DNA of 64,000 nucleotides from Brevibacillus gelatini (GTDB lineage: Bacteria; Bacillota; Bacilli; Brevibacillales; Brevibacillaceae). The stretch covers positions 26,548 through 90,547 of the forward strand of contig NZ_RHHS01000006.1 of the NCBI RefSeq assembly GCF_003710935.1. Direction: 5' to 3'. The position numbers and the translations under genes are program-made. Within the stretch, counting starts at the first letter, position 1. The number at the start of each line of letters is the position of its first letter. Positions 9,026 through 17,407 of the stretch are shown here, in pieces. The notes beneath the pieces were generated by a model, which worked only from the letters and a program-made list of their open reading frames with translations, was not told the origin of the DNA and searched no databases.

Positions 9026-10018
9026 ATGTATAAATTATTATTATTCGGAACAGGAAGTATCTGTAAGGAATTTTTAAGTACTGTTGATTTCGAAAAAGTA
9101 AGTATATTAGCTTACGTAGATAATAATGAGAAAATCCAAGGTAATTTAATCGATAATATCAAAGTCATTCCCCCTGTTGACATCATACATTATGATTTTG
9201 ATTATATTATTATAACAAGCACTTACTATGATGACATTTACAATCAACTGATTAATTTAGGAGTTAACAAAGATAAGATAGTTCCATATCTACATCATTA
9301 TAGTGAAAGATTTAGTGAATTAATTGATGAACTAAACAGTCTAAACAGTCATACCATTATATTGAATCAATTTTGTTTACACCCAGTAGAACCTTATGCT
9401 GCTTGCAATATTCGAAATTTAGGAAGAAATAGATTGATTGATGTTCATCAAACCAAAGATTATGTGAGGCTGTCTTCCTTGGAATTGGTAGCTAAGGAGA
9501 TTTATGACTCAAACATAGAGGGAAGCATTGCCGAATTAGGAGTGTTTAGAGGGGACTTTGCTAAGCTTTTAAACGAAGTATTTTATGATCGAAAGTTATT
9601 TCTCTTTGATACATTTGAAGGTTTTAATGAACAAGACCTTTTTATTGAACGCACTAGTAATTATTCCAATTCCAGCATTCGTGATTTTTCAAACACAAAT
9701 GTCGAGCTTGTTTTATCGAAAATGAAATATCCCCAAAATTGCATCATAAAAAAAGGTTATTTTCCGGATACAACAGAGAATCTTAATGACGAACAATATG
9801 CTTTTGTTAGCATAGATACTGATTTATTTAATCCTATATATTCCGGTCTTAGCTACTTTTATCCTCGTATGGCTAAAGGAGGATATATCTTTATCCACGA
9901 TTACAACAACTCGAGATTTAAAGGAGCTAAAGAAGCAGTTCGAAAATATTGCGAGGAGAATTCTATTAGCTTCTTTCCTTTAAGTGATTTTTCTGGAACA
10001 GCAGTGATCGTTAAATAA
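9026..10018 (+). CDS. TylF/MycF-type O-methyltransferase with N-terminal Rossmann domain
   Basis: A 330-aa protein with two parts. The first 90 residues (KLLLFGTGSICKEF, AYVDNN, DYIIITSTYY) look like the small nucleotide-binding Rossmann domain often found in surface-polysaccharide enzymes. From about residue 155 the sequence matches the TylF/macrocin O-methyltransferase family: SIAELGVFRGDFAKL, LFDTFEGF, FVSIDTDLF, GGYIFIHDYNN. These are SAM- and metal-dependent methyltransferases acting on sugars or related hydroxyl groups. RBS AAGGGG precedes the ATG. It stands alone, is far more AT-rich than its neighbours and is bounded downstream by a fragment of a second RlmCD-type gene, so it was probably acquired horizontally. 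Target molecule unknown. Confidence 0.82.
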   Translation: MYKLLLFGTGSICKEFLSTVDFEKVSILAYVDNNEKIQGNLIDNIKVIPPVDIIHYDFDYIIITSTYYDDIYNQLINLGVNKDKIVPYLHHYSERFSELIDELNSLNSHTIILNQFCLHPVEPYAACNIRNLGRNRLIDVHQTKDYVRLSSLELVAKEIYDSNIEGSIAELGVFRGDFAKLLNEVFYDRKLFLFDTFEGFNEQDLFIERTSNYSNSSIRDFSNTNVELVLSKMKYPQNCIIKKGYFPDTTENLNDEQYAFVSIDTDLFNPIYSGLSYFYPRMAKGGYIFIHDYNNSRFKGAKEAVRKYCEENSISFFPLSDFSGTAVIVK

Positions 10019-10060
10019 CTTTTATTGACAAGAGCACTTCACTTGGTTGTTCTCACTGAA

Positions 10061-10108
10061 TACACAACACATATGGAGTGCTGTGCACTGTTGAAGAGAA
10101 ATGATTAA
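10061..10108 (+). pseudogene. 3' remnant of a second RlmCD-type methyltransferase gene
   Basis: Read in frame this gives YTTHMECCALLKRND and a stop, matching the end of RlmCD in this window (HTVHVECCALLVRK) residue for residue in the core. Many third-position changes show that it is not a recent copy. Upstream sequence is not recognisable as the rest of the gene. It lies directly after the TylF-like gene and is followed by its own terminator. It looks like the far border of a DNA segment exchanged or inserted at the rlmCD 3' end. Confidence 0.7.
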
Positions 10109-10130
10109 CAACAAGATGGATCAGTGCTCA

Positions 10131-10180
10131 GGGGCAATCCAGAACGTCAGTATACAATGATGTTCTGGATTGCCCCTTTT
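10131..10180 (+). terminator. Strong terminator after the RlmCD-type remnant
   Basis: Perfect 15-base arms GGGGCAATCCAGAAC / GTTCTGGATTGCCCC with a 16-base loop and TTTT. Confidence 0.88.
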
Positions 10181-10887
10181 ACAGTGAGAGTTGTTATCCA
10201 AAAATCCTTATACAAATTCTTCGAAAATGTCTAGTGCTTGGTCGATTTTTTACCTTTACCAAGGAGAAATCCGTATGTTGTTTCTGCATGCCCAACTTCA
10301 GCAATGAGAATTGCCCTGATTACCTTCTGCTTACTTCTCTTGGAAAAAATCTTCTCCGCTTGCCAAGAAAGCTTTTATTTATTCAGGGATTTTTATGGTA
10401 GGGCTCATAGATGCACGAGAGGTATTGAAATGCGCATAGATGTAAATATATGTGGTTAAAGTAAATTATTGGGTTTACTTTTCGGTTTTTTTACATTAAA
10501 ATCAGTTATATAAAATTTTAGTAATTTCCGCTAAGTCACCTAAAGCTATTCAACATGATTGCTGCTATTCCGATAGTAGTGGGCGGTTTCGCTCGCCAGT
10601 TGGTAGAGTAGACACTTACCATGAGAAAGGAATACAGAGATCGTCCAGCTTTTGGAGATACTTTGTTTAGAGTTAGAAAAGCAAAAGCCGTAGTCTTTGC
10701 TTCGTTTTTGTCGTGCTTCGACTTCCAAACACGAAAGACCGTATGAATGTTCAAATCGTACGGTAGACGTACGAGTATACACTGCATCAACACAAATGGG
10801 GGAAAGGAGTGGAGTGGAACTTTTGCTGGATCGACGATGTGACTTCATCGTTTTGTCTACTTAGGCAGCAGTGAGTGCGGATTTTTA
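10181..10887. other. AT-rich intergenic region with gene debris
   Basis: No complete gene is supported in these 700 bases. On the minus strand, from about 10380 down to 10238, there is an open stretch ending RAILIAEVGHAETTYGFLLG and a basic tail. It reads like a protein C-terminus but has no start, so it is probably gene debris of unknown origin. A hairpin AAAGTAAA / TTTACTTT with a T-run lies at 10457-10491. A 41-codon frame at 10621-10746 has no ribosome binding site. The last 100 bases may be the leader of the following secreted-protein gene. Confidence 0.5.
10457..10491 (+). terminator. Terminator-like hairpin
   Basis: Eight-base perfect arms AAAGTAAA / TTTACTTT followed by CGG and seven T. 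Confidence 0.65.
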
Positions 10888-10906
10888 GAAAGGAGATCAG
10901 TTTGTT

Positions 10907-11803
10907 ATGAAAAGAAAGTTATATGCATTTTTAGTTGCTGGCATGTCGGCGTCTTTCTTTTTGAATTCCTTTGAAGTATCCGCGAGTGAGGACAATACGA
11001 TTCCGCTGAACATGTTGCCTGGCACAGTATTGAAATATGATGATAATCTCCAGATGGTTATAGAAAAAGGTGGGCATGCCAAATTCGCTGTTAGCCAAGA
11101 TTCCAGGAGACTTGATAGGCCGTATATAGTGAATGTTCCTGAAGATGCTACAGAAGAGGAAGCTAGGCAGATTGAACTTGAGAATAAATTGGCAATAAAA
11201 GCATTTGAAATGAGTAAGGAGGGCAATTATATTCAAGCGCCTCCACCTAAAATATATCCTGGAATGAAAGTAGTTTATGACGAAGTTACAGGCGAATTAA
11301 ACAACATTTATTATGTGGATGAAAACGATCCTTCTGGTTATTCCCTTCATAATGAGCCGGTTACAGAACGGGAACTTAATGAACAATCGAGACAAGTAAT
11401 TCAGGCTGCTACTGGCGATGTCCAGTGGAAATGGGGGACGAATAATCGAAATGTGTTGACGTATCAGGCTAGTGACGATAGTTTTTTAGGGACAGGCAGA
11501 GCGACTTATTATACGGGTACAACCGGCAATAGAGATAATAAACTGAAAAATTATGATTGCGCAACTCAGAAGAAATATGATTATTCCAAAAAGGGAGATA
11601 AGGATATTACATTAAGAAATTTAGATACAAATAAGACATTTACTTTTTATCAGGCAGATGTAGGAACTTTGCCTGATGCTATTATCGATATTTGGGGAAA
11701 AAGCAATTTGCAAACAGTTGCGGGGAATACAACTGCTACTTCCGCGCCTAATGTAAGATATTACCATAAGAGATTTTCGGATCAGAGCATACCAACAAAA
11801 TAA
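10907..11803 (+). CDS. Secreted protein of unknown function
   Basis: The 298-aa product has a clear signal peptide (MKRKLYAFLVAGMSASFF, cleavage expected after EVSASA-like residues near position 27) and no later membrane segment, so it is exported. AAAGGAG sits ten bases before the ATG. Residues 30-140 are acidic and charged; from about residue 165 (GDVQWKWGTNNRNVLTYQ) it becomes glycine-, threonine- and aromatic-rich (GTGRATYYTGTTGNRDNKL), like a beta-structured extracellular domain with a single pair of nearby polar turns. I recognise no family. It is AT-rich relative to the core genome, as are its neighbours. An unusually long inverted repeat follows directly. Confidence 0.75.
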   Translation: MKRKLYAFLVAGMSASFFLNSFEVSASEDNTIPLNMLPGTVLKYDDNLQMVIEKGGHAKFAVSQDSRRLDRPYIVNVPEDATEEEARQIELENKLAIKAFEMSKEGNYIQAPPPKIYPGMKVVYDEVTGELNNIYYVDENDPSGYSLHNEPVTERELNEQSRQVIQAATGDVQWKWGTNNRNVLTYQASDDSFLGTGRATYYTGTTGNRDNKLKNYDCATQKKYDYSKKGDKDITLRNLDTNKTFTFYQADVGTLPDAIIDIWGKSNLQTVAGNTTATSAPNVRYYHKRFSDQSIPTK

Positions 11804-11834
11804 ATTTTTTATCGTTAAGCATATGTAAATCATT

Positions 11835-11885
11835 GGTATACGCTGTTCTTTTAAAAAATTTTTTTAGAAGTAAACGGCGTATACC
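11835..11885 (+). terminator. Long inverted repeat, likely terminator
   Basis: Thirteen-base arms GGTATACGCTGTT / AACGGCGTATACC with one G-T pair surround a loop holding AAAAAATTTTTTT. It separates two secreted-protein genes. Confidence 0.6.
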
Positions 11886-11930
11886 TTCAACAGCGATATT
11901 ATTCAAAATCTATAGCTTTAGGAGTATCGT

Positions 11931-12965
11931 ATGACTATGAAAAAGATAATGATAACATTTGGCAGCATCATCGCTGTTGTTATTTTGGCTATCATTAGTA
12001 TAAGTATAAATCAACATACACTAGAGAGTAGCACAAAAGGAGAATGGAAAGAACATTTACATATAACAGCTACCGCTTATAATAATGGAAAAAACGATGC
12101 TGACGGGATTTCATTAGTATTGTACCATTATTCGATTCCAGATAAAAAAATATCGGAACTCTTGAGGATTCCCGTAGATCCTGGATATCCGGTGGCTTTT
12201 GCCGATCTTCCAAACGATAAAGTGTATTTTAGTGATAGCGCTTCAGGTGACGACGTTGATAATTTATATGAATATAATCTAAAAACAAAAGAAAAAAAAC
12301 AATTAACCTTTGGGAAATTTCTTTTTAATGATCTGTTTGTCATAGATAACAAGGTGATTACAAACGTTGCACCGCAATTCGCTACCGTTACTCAACCGGC
12401 CATTTTTGACCAGACAACGAAAGAATTCACTTATCTAAATCCAAACGACGATGACACCTGGTGTTTCTCATTGTCCTATAATTACGCGACAAAAAAGTTA
12501 CTGAGCCTTACTGCTTCCGATTCCGAAATGAGGACACCCAAAGTTACGGAAGTTACACATATTAGACCAAAAACTCTTTATTTGATGGATTCGGATTTTG
12601 GAAATTATCAGCCAATCTACCACACGGACGAATTTGAGATCAGACTGACCAGACAGCTTGATGCAAATAGAATCTTAATGACATACGACCCATTTATGGG
12701 TTCACCCAAGCCGAGGACATTAAAGATGTTGTATATTGACAGTCAAAAGGTCGAAGATTTTGATATTCCGGGCATTAAGGAAGTGAAATCTTTTTACCCG
12801 AGGGCTAATGCAGAGGGGTTGTTTATTTTAGGAAGGGATACCAATAATCAATATGGACTTTTTTATTATGACATGGTTACAAAGAATTTAAGCAATGTAT
12901 TTGAGAATTACCCGCTTCCAAAAGATCAATACAGTTTGGTCGACTTTGTTTATAGTATGGAATGA
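11931..12965 (+). CDS. Membrane-anchored beta-propeller-like protein
   Basis: A 344-aa protein starting MTMKKIMITFGSIIAVVILA, an uncleaved N-terminal anchor or signal peptide, followed by an extracellular region. Repeated short motifs of the kind DKVYFSDSASGDD, LYEYNLKTKEKKQLTFG, KTLYLMDSDFG and YGLFYYDMVTKNLSNV are typical blades of a TolB/WD40-like propeller. The protein is therefore probably a surface binding or scaffold protein; I cannot name a ligand. AGGAG lies six bases before the ATG. It is AT-rich and has its own terminator, and shares the compositional style of the secreted gene before it. Both may belong to one accessory insert upstream of the CRISPR locus. Confidence 0.75.
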   Translation: MTMKKIMITFGSIIAVVILAIISISINQHTLESSTKGEWKEHLHITATAYNNGKNDADGISLVLYHYSIPDKKISELLRIPVDPGYPVAFADLPNDKVYFSDSASGDDVDNLYEYNLKTKEKKQLTFGKFLFNDLFVIDNKVITNVAPQFATVTQPAIFDQTTKEFTYLNPNDDDTWCFSLSYNYATKKLLSLTASDSEMRTPKVTEVTHIRPKTLYLMDSDFGNYQPIYHTDEFEIRLTRQLDANRILMTYDPFMGSPKPRTLKMLYIDSQKVEDFDIPGIKEVKSFYPRANAEGLFILGRDTNNQYGLFYYDMVTKNLSNVFENYPLPKDQYSLVDFVYSME

Positions 12966-12998
12966 ATCTCTGCCGTGTGTTTGGCGGGGATTTTTTTT
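12965..12998 (+). terminator. Terminator after the propeller-like gene
   Basis: AATCTCTGCC / GGCGGGGATT arms with G-T pairs, then eight T. Confidence 0.8.
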
Positions 12999-13268
12999 GC
13001 GAAAAGAAAATATCGCAAGCTCGTCTGAACAACAGGAGCAGGTTGTGCATATTAACTGGAAATACTTTTGTACACGCTGGCTTCTGTTGTTCATCAGCTT
13101 TGGTTTAGAACTTAAAGTCAAAAAATGTCAAGTTATGAGTTATTCATATATTTTTTGCCAAAATGTTATATGATTAATTTTGACAGCGTTCTACAAAAAA
13201 CAAACAACCAGGTACAGGATGCGTCAGGCATGGATACTCGCTGAATGATAAAAAGGAGGCGGTAAATC

Positions 13269-15680
13269 ATGAATTTTATCGCGCATATTCGGGAAAGCGA
13301 TAAACAGATTCAAAGTGTCGCGGAGCATTTGCTGGGAGTAAAAGCATTGGCGGAATCGATCGGCGAGAAGATAGGCGTCAAGCATATCACAGGGCTAGCC
13401 GGGATGCTCCATGACATGGGAAAGTATACCGATGAGTTCAAAGACTACATTATAAAAGCCGTGGAAAACCCGGGAGATGCGCCGAAAAGAGGAAGTGTCG
13501 ATCATTCGACTGCAGGTGGCAGGCTATTATATCAGAAATTTCATACAGGTAGCCCCTCCAGGGGAAGCTGGATTCTCGCAGAGGTCGTCGGAAATGCGAT
13601 TATTTCTCACCACTCCTACCTCCATGATTTTTTAAATGAGGATTTGGAATCTCCGTACTTGAAGCGAGTCCGGGATAAACCGTTGAAGGAATACGACAAG
13701 TCGATGCAGCAATTTTTTGACGAAGTAATCAGTGAGCAAGCGTTTCAACAATATGTATTACGAGCAATCGATGAACTGGAAGCCTATCTCAGCCCACCTT
13801 CTGTAGAGAACAGCGAAAGCAAATTGATGTTTCTGAGCAAGTTTGTGTTCAGTGCATTAATTGATGCAGATCGTACGAACACCAGGTTGTTTGAGGAAAA
13901 CAAACAAGAGGAAACCACTCCATGTCGCCAAGCCTTGTTTCATACATACTATGAGAGACTTATGCAAAAGCTTCACTCTTACCAAGAGAAAGAAGATGCA
14001 AAGACACGGATCAACGAGCTGAGAAGGGAATTGTCAGATCAGTGCGACAAGTTTGCGGAGAAGCCGTCCGGTATCTATACGTTGTCCATCCCGACTGGTG
14101 GCGGAAAGACTTTGGCAAGTTTGCGCTACGCGCTCAAGCATGCCATTCGGGAGAACAAGAAGCACATTATATATGTAGTACCGTTTACAACCATTATCGA
14201 ACAGAACGCAGAAGAAGTTCGTAAAATTCTCATGGACGACGCGCATATTCTGGAGCATCATTCCAACGTCATAGACGATATGCGCGATGACGATGAGGCA
14301 CAGGATGGCATGATGAATGCACAGCAAAAACTGAAGCTGGCCAAGGATAACTGGGATTCACCGATTATTTTTACGACAATGGTTCAGTTTCTAAATGTGT
14401 TCTACGCCCGGGGAAGCAGGTATATACGAAGGCTTCACAACTTGTGCGAGTCGGTCATTATTTTTGACGAGGTACAGAAAGTTCCGGTTTCATGTGTATC
14501 GTTGTTTAATCATGCACTAAACTTTTTGAAATCATATGGTCATTCCAGCCTTATTCTTTGCACGGCTACCCAGCCGGCTCTTGATTTTGTAGAGCGCCGT
14601 CTGGAAATCAGTGCTGACTCTGAAATGATTCAAAACGTGGATCAAGTCATTGAGGCTTTCAAACGGGTGGAAATTGTGGATAAAGCAACGGGGGAAACCT
14701 TTGACACGGACAAGCTGGCTGATTTTATTACCGAGAAAATGGAAGAGGTCCAAAGTATTCTGGTTGTCTTAAACACAAAAACGGTTGTTAAGAGATTGTA
14801 TCGGCAAATAGAGACGCTCGATATTCCTCTCTATCACCTGAGTACGTCTATGTGTGCGGCGCATCGAAACCGCATCCTTGAGCAAGTGCGAGGACATTTG
14901 CAGCGTGAAGAAAAAGTGGTATGCATTAGTACGCAGCTAATAGAAGCAGGCGTGGATGTCAGCTTTGATTGTGTGATACGTTCGTTGGCCGGACTGGATT
15001 CGATTGCACAGGCGGCCGGCAGATGCAATCGCCACGGGAAAAAGGAAATTCAGCAGGTATATATCATTGACCATGCAGAGGAGAATTTGAAGCATTTGCA
15101 GGAAATCAAGGTAGGCAAACAACTAGTGCAGCGAATGCTTATTGACCTCAAAAAGGATCCCAATCAGCACGGCGGCAATCTATTGTCCGTTCAGGCGATG
15201 GAGCAGTATTTTAGAAAATTTTATACGGAGTTCAGTTCGCGTTCGCTTTTAAACTATTATATTCGCGGACTAGAGAAGGACATGACAGAGTTGCTGATGG
15301 CAAACAGGAACAACAGCTCATATAACCTCGAATACAAAAATTCAAAAAAGGAGAGTCTGCCGCTATTTATCGTGAACAGCTACAGGACGGCAGCAGATCA
15401 CTTTCAGGTGATCGATGACCAGACAACAGCCGTTCTTGTTCCGTACGGAGAGACAGGAAAAGAGATTATTGCGCAACTAAATGGCGATGAAACGATCAAG
15501 AACCTGTCGATGCTACTGCGAAAGGCACAGCAGTATACGATCAGTCTGTTTGCGTATGAACGGGAGCAACTGAGTAAAAACGATGGGCTCGTAAGCTTGA
15601 TGGACGGAAAAATACTGGCGTTGAGTGAATCGACGTACAGCGAGGACTATGGTCTGGATGTTGAAATGAGTATGTTTTGA
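13269..15680 (+). CDS. cas3: Type I-C CRISPR-associated nuclease-helicase Cas3
   Basis: An 803-aa fusion of HD nuclease and superfamily 2 helicase, recruited by Cascade to unwind and degrade target DNA. In the HD domain H20, the pair H48-D49 (LHDMGKYTDEF), DHSTAG and ISHHSYLHDF supply metal ligands. The helicase has Walker A TGGGKT near residue 280, the DEAD-like box IIFDEVQKV near 400, motif III CTATQPAL and the C-terminal QAAGRCNRHG motif VI, so both activities look intact. AAAAGGAGGCGG precedes the ATG. It heads the cas cluster, but a 1-kb IS scar now separates it from cas5, so the two halves are probably transcribed apart. Confidence 0.96.
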   Translation: MNFIAHIRESDKQIQSVAEHLLGVKALAESIGEKIGVKHITGLAGMLHDMGKYTDEFKDYIIKAVENPGDAPKRGSVDHSTAGGRLLYQKFHTGSPSRGSWILAEVVGNAIISHHSYLHDFLNEDLESPYLKRVRDKPLKEYDKSMQQFFDEVISEQAFQQYVLRAIDELEAYLSPPSVENSESKLMFLSKFVFSALIDADRTNTRLFEENKQEETTPCRQALFHTYYERLMQKLHSYQEKEDAKTRINELRRELSDQCDKFAEKPSGIYTLSIPTGGGKTLASLRYALKHAIRENKKHIIYVVPFTTIIEQNAEEVRKILMDDAHILEHHSNVIDDMRDDDEAQDGMMNAQQKLKLAKDNWDSPIIFTTMVQFLNVFYARGSRYIRRLHNLCESVIIFDEVQKVPVSCVSLFNHALNFLKSYGHSSLILCTATQPALDFVERRLEISADSEMIQNVDQVIEAFKRVEIVDKATGETFDTDKLADFITEKMEEVQSILVVLNTKTVVKRLYRQIETLDIPLYHLSTSMCAAHRNRILEQVRGHLQREEKVVCISTQLIEAGVDVSFDCVIRSLAGLDSIAQAAGRCNRHGKKEIQQVYIIDHAEENLKHLQEIKVGKQLVQRMLIDLKKDPNQHGGNLLSVQAMEQYFRKFYTEFSSRSLLNYYIRGLEKDMTELLMANRNNSSYNLEYKNSKKESLPLFIVNSYRTAADHFQVIDDQTTAVLVPYGETGKEIIAQLNGDETIKNLSMLLRKAQQYTISLFAYEREQLSKNDGLVSLMDGKILALSESTYSEDYGLDVEMSMF

Positions 15681-15688
15681 ATGTGAGT

Positions 15689-15718
15689 AGAACCTATCTG
15701 CATATAGAGATAGGTTCT
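15689..15718 (+). terminator. Hairpin after cas3
   Basis: Perfect 11-base arms AGAACCTATCT / AGATAGGTTCT with an eight-base loop. There is no T-run, so it is a weak terminator or RNA-stabilising hairpin. Confidence 0.5.
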
Positions 15719-15735
15719 CGTATCATAAAATATAT

Positions 15736-15759
15736 ATTTCAATCCACGCCTTTGGCGAC
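15736..15759 (-). repeat. Degenerate CRISPR repeat fragment in reverse orientation
   Basis: The plus strand reads ATTTCAATCCACGC, five other bases, then GCGAC. Those are the two ends of the reverse complement of the array repeat, with the middle stem lost. A second shorter match (ATTTCAATC) lies 134 bases on at 15870, which is twice a repeat-spacer unit of 67. This may be the worn relic of a small reverse array. Confidence 0.5.
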
Positions 15760-15891
15760 AAAATTAATTATAACATAAAGGGAATGGAATTATAATCTTT
15801 CATATAATTTATGATACACAGATTGACTAATTACGAGGGAAATATTACCATTAAGCTATGGATCGGTATATTTCAATCACATCGATAGGAA

Positions 15892-16200
15892 ATGGAGAGG
15901 ATGTTCATGAGGAAACGTAAGCGTCGGTCATTTACAGACGAGTTCAAGCAACAGGTGGTTCAACTCTACGAGAATGGAAAACCGCGTGCAGATATTTTGA
16001 AAGAATACGATCTGAGTGCATCTGTATTTGAACGCTGGGTCAAACAGAGTAGAACCACAGGTTCTTTTAAAGAAAAAGACAACCGAGCGGAGGAACAGAA
16101 TGAACTCCTTGCGCAGCGCAAGGAGGTTCAGCGACTAAAAATGGAGATTAAAGTAAGCAGCGCTGATCTTCAGACGGCAATAACAGTGATTCGAGAATGA
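15892..16200 (+). pseudogene. IS3-family transposase OrfA, frameshifted
   Basis: The first 75 residues look like a normal IS3 OrfA helix-turn-helix protein: RKRKRRSFTDEFKQQVVQLY, the recognition helix region SVFERWVKQ, and the leucine-zipper region LLAQRKEVQRLKMEI. The expected family ending (LKQAALI.GRK) is present only in another frame just after codon 85, interrupted by a stop, so a small deletion has shifted the frame. The downstream orfB start (VIRE) is cut short. Confidence 0.8.
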
Positions 16201-16285
16201 GTACACTTTGTCAACCATCCTCTAAGTGTAAATTGCATAGTAAAGTGCTTAAAGTTCTAGCAATTACTTATGCATATTAGTTGGG

Positions 16286-16361
16286 TTTGACATGGGGAGG
16301 TGGGGATGATAGGTGCTTTGGTCATTGCAACCGCTCATAACCATAAAGGCCCCATGTCAAA
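16286..16361. repeat. Perfect 12-bp inverted repeat around a 52-bp loop
   Basis: TTTGACATGGGG at 16286 and CCCCATGTCAAA at 16350 are exact inverse copies; a shorter TTATGCA match lies outside them in the same arrangement. It sits where the middle of the IS3 element should be. It could be a tiny non-autonomous element or a structured RNA; nothing further is recognisable. Confidence 0.5.
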
Positions 16362-16526
16362 TCTTTGCATAAATTTTACTTATCGATGTGTGTTGATAAA
16401 AATATAATTGTAAAATTAGGTATTTTTCATTTGCCAAACACTCCCAGTTAGTTGATTACTTACTAATAAGTTAATCAGAGTAGGGTTCGTAAAGATCGGT
16501 AGTATTAGTCGTTGACACAGTTGAAG

Positions 16527-16619
16527 GTGGAACTAAGAAAATACGTCAAGTGGTTTAACGAAACAAGAACGCAATCGAAAGTATCGAAGTACACGAGTTT
16601 GCAAACCGAGGACACTTAA
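16527..16619 (+). pseudogene. 3' end of IS3-family transposase OrfB
   Basis: In frame this reads VELRKYVKWFNETRTQSKVSKY and on to a TAA, the usual end of the integrase domain (Y.WYN..R.QSKL) after the last catalytic residue. The upstream catalytic domain is gone. Confidence 0.7.
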
Positions 16620-16687
16620 GAAATCTGTCTGGTTTTGTCTTTACGGTTTACTATTAAGTAAGTCAGTACAAGAGAGGAGGTAATGCT

Positions 16688-17407
16688 ATGCGAAACGCAA
16701 TCGAGTTTGAAGTTTTTGGGTCTTATGCTCTATTCACCGACCCATTAACAAAAATTGGCGGAGAAAAGCTTTCCTACCAAGTTCCTACATACCAGGCTCT
16801 CAAAGGCGTAGTGGAGTCCATTTACTGGAAGCCCACATTGGTGATGATCGTAGATGAAGTGCGGATCATGAACCCAATCCGCATGGAGTCCAAAGGCGTT
16901 CGTCCAATCGAATACGGCGGAGGGAATACGCTTGCCAACTACACGTATTTGAGAGATGTGCGCTACCAAGTGCGAGCCCATTTCGAGTTCAATATGAATC
17001 GCCCGGAACTGGAGTATGATCGCAACGAGCATAAGCATCACAACATTTTGAAACGCTCACTTCGGGCTGGAGGGCGAAGAGACATCTTCCTTGGCACGCG
17101 GGAATGTCAGGCATATGTCGAGCCATGCGTGTTTGGCGAGGGAGACGGATTTTATGACAAATACGAGGAGATTCATCTGGGAACGATGGTGCATGGCATC
17201 AATTATCCAGACGAAACCGGGCGGAATCAGATGGAAGTTCGTCTATGGAATCCTGTAATGAAGAACGGGGTTATCCGCTTTCCTAGACCAGAGCAGTGCA
17301 CGCAAATTCGACCGATTTCTAGTATGAAGCCAAAGCATTTCGACTCTACTAACCTACTCTCCGTGGATGATCTGTTTGCCGAACTGGAAGAGGTGGACAA
17401 GCGATGA
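16688..17407 (+). CDS. cas5c: Type I-C Cas5 (crRNA-processing endoribonuclease)
   Basis: In type I-C systems Cas5 replaces Cas6: it cuts pre-crRNA within the repeat and stays bound to the 5' handle in Cascade. This 239-aa protein has the family N-terminus ([15 protein letters not shown]). Y46, K116 and H117 fall exactly at the positions of the catalytic triad described for Bacillus halodurans Cas5d, so processing should work. GAGAGGAGG lies eight bases before the ATG. The stop overlaps the cas8c start (ATGA), so the two are coupled. After the IS scar upstream, this is the first gene of the Cascade and adaptation operon. Confidence 0.95.
   Translation: MRNAIEFEVFGSYALFTDPLTKIGGEKLSYQVPTYQALKGVVESIYWKPTLVMIVDEVRIMNPIRMESKGVRPIEYGGGNTLANYTYLRDVRYQVRAHFEFNMNRPELEYDRNEHKHHNILKRSLRAGGRRDIFLGTRECQAYVEPCVFGEGDGFYDKYEEIHLGTMVHGINYPDETGRNQMEVRLWNPVMKNGVIRFPRPEQCTQIRPISSMKPKHFDSTNLLSVDDLFAELEEVDKR

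Larger units (their letters stand above)
15892..16640 (+). mobile_element. Scar of an IS3-family insertion sequence
   Basis: The left part is a degraded orfA (15892-16200) and the right part is the last 30 codons of an orfB plus an IS end (16527-16640). The roughly 900 bases expected for the rest of orfB are missing and replaced by about 330 bases of unrelated sequence. The end motif CTTAAGAAATCTGTCT recurs in reverse at 60306-60342, so the same IS family has visited the toxin island. The element is dead. Confidence 0.75.

Noticed and set aside
10621..10746. A 41-codon frame upstream of the secreted-protein gene
   Set aside because: No ribosome binding site and only an arginine-rich shadow-like composition; kept only as a remark in the intergenic entry.
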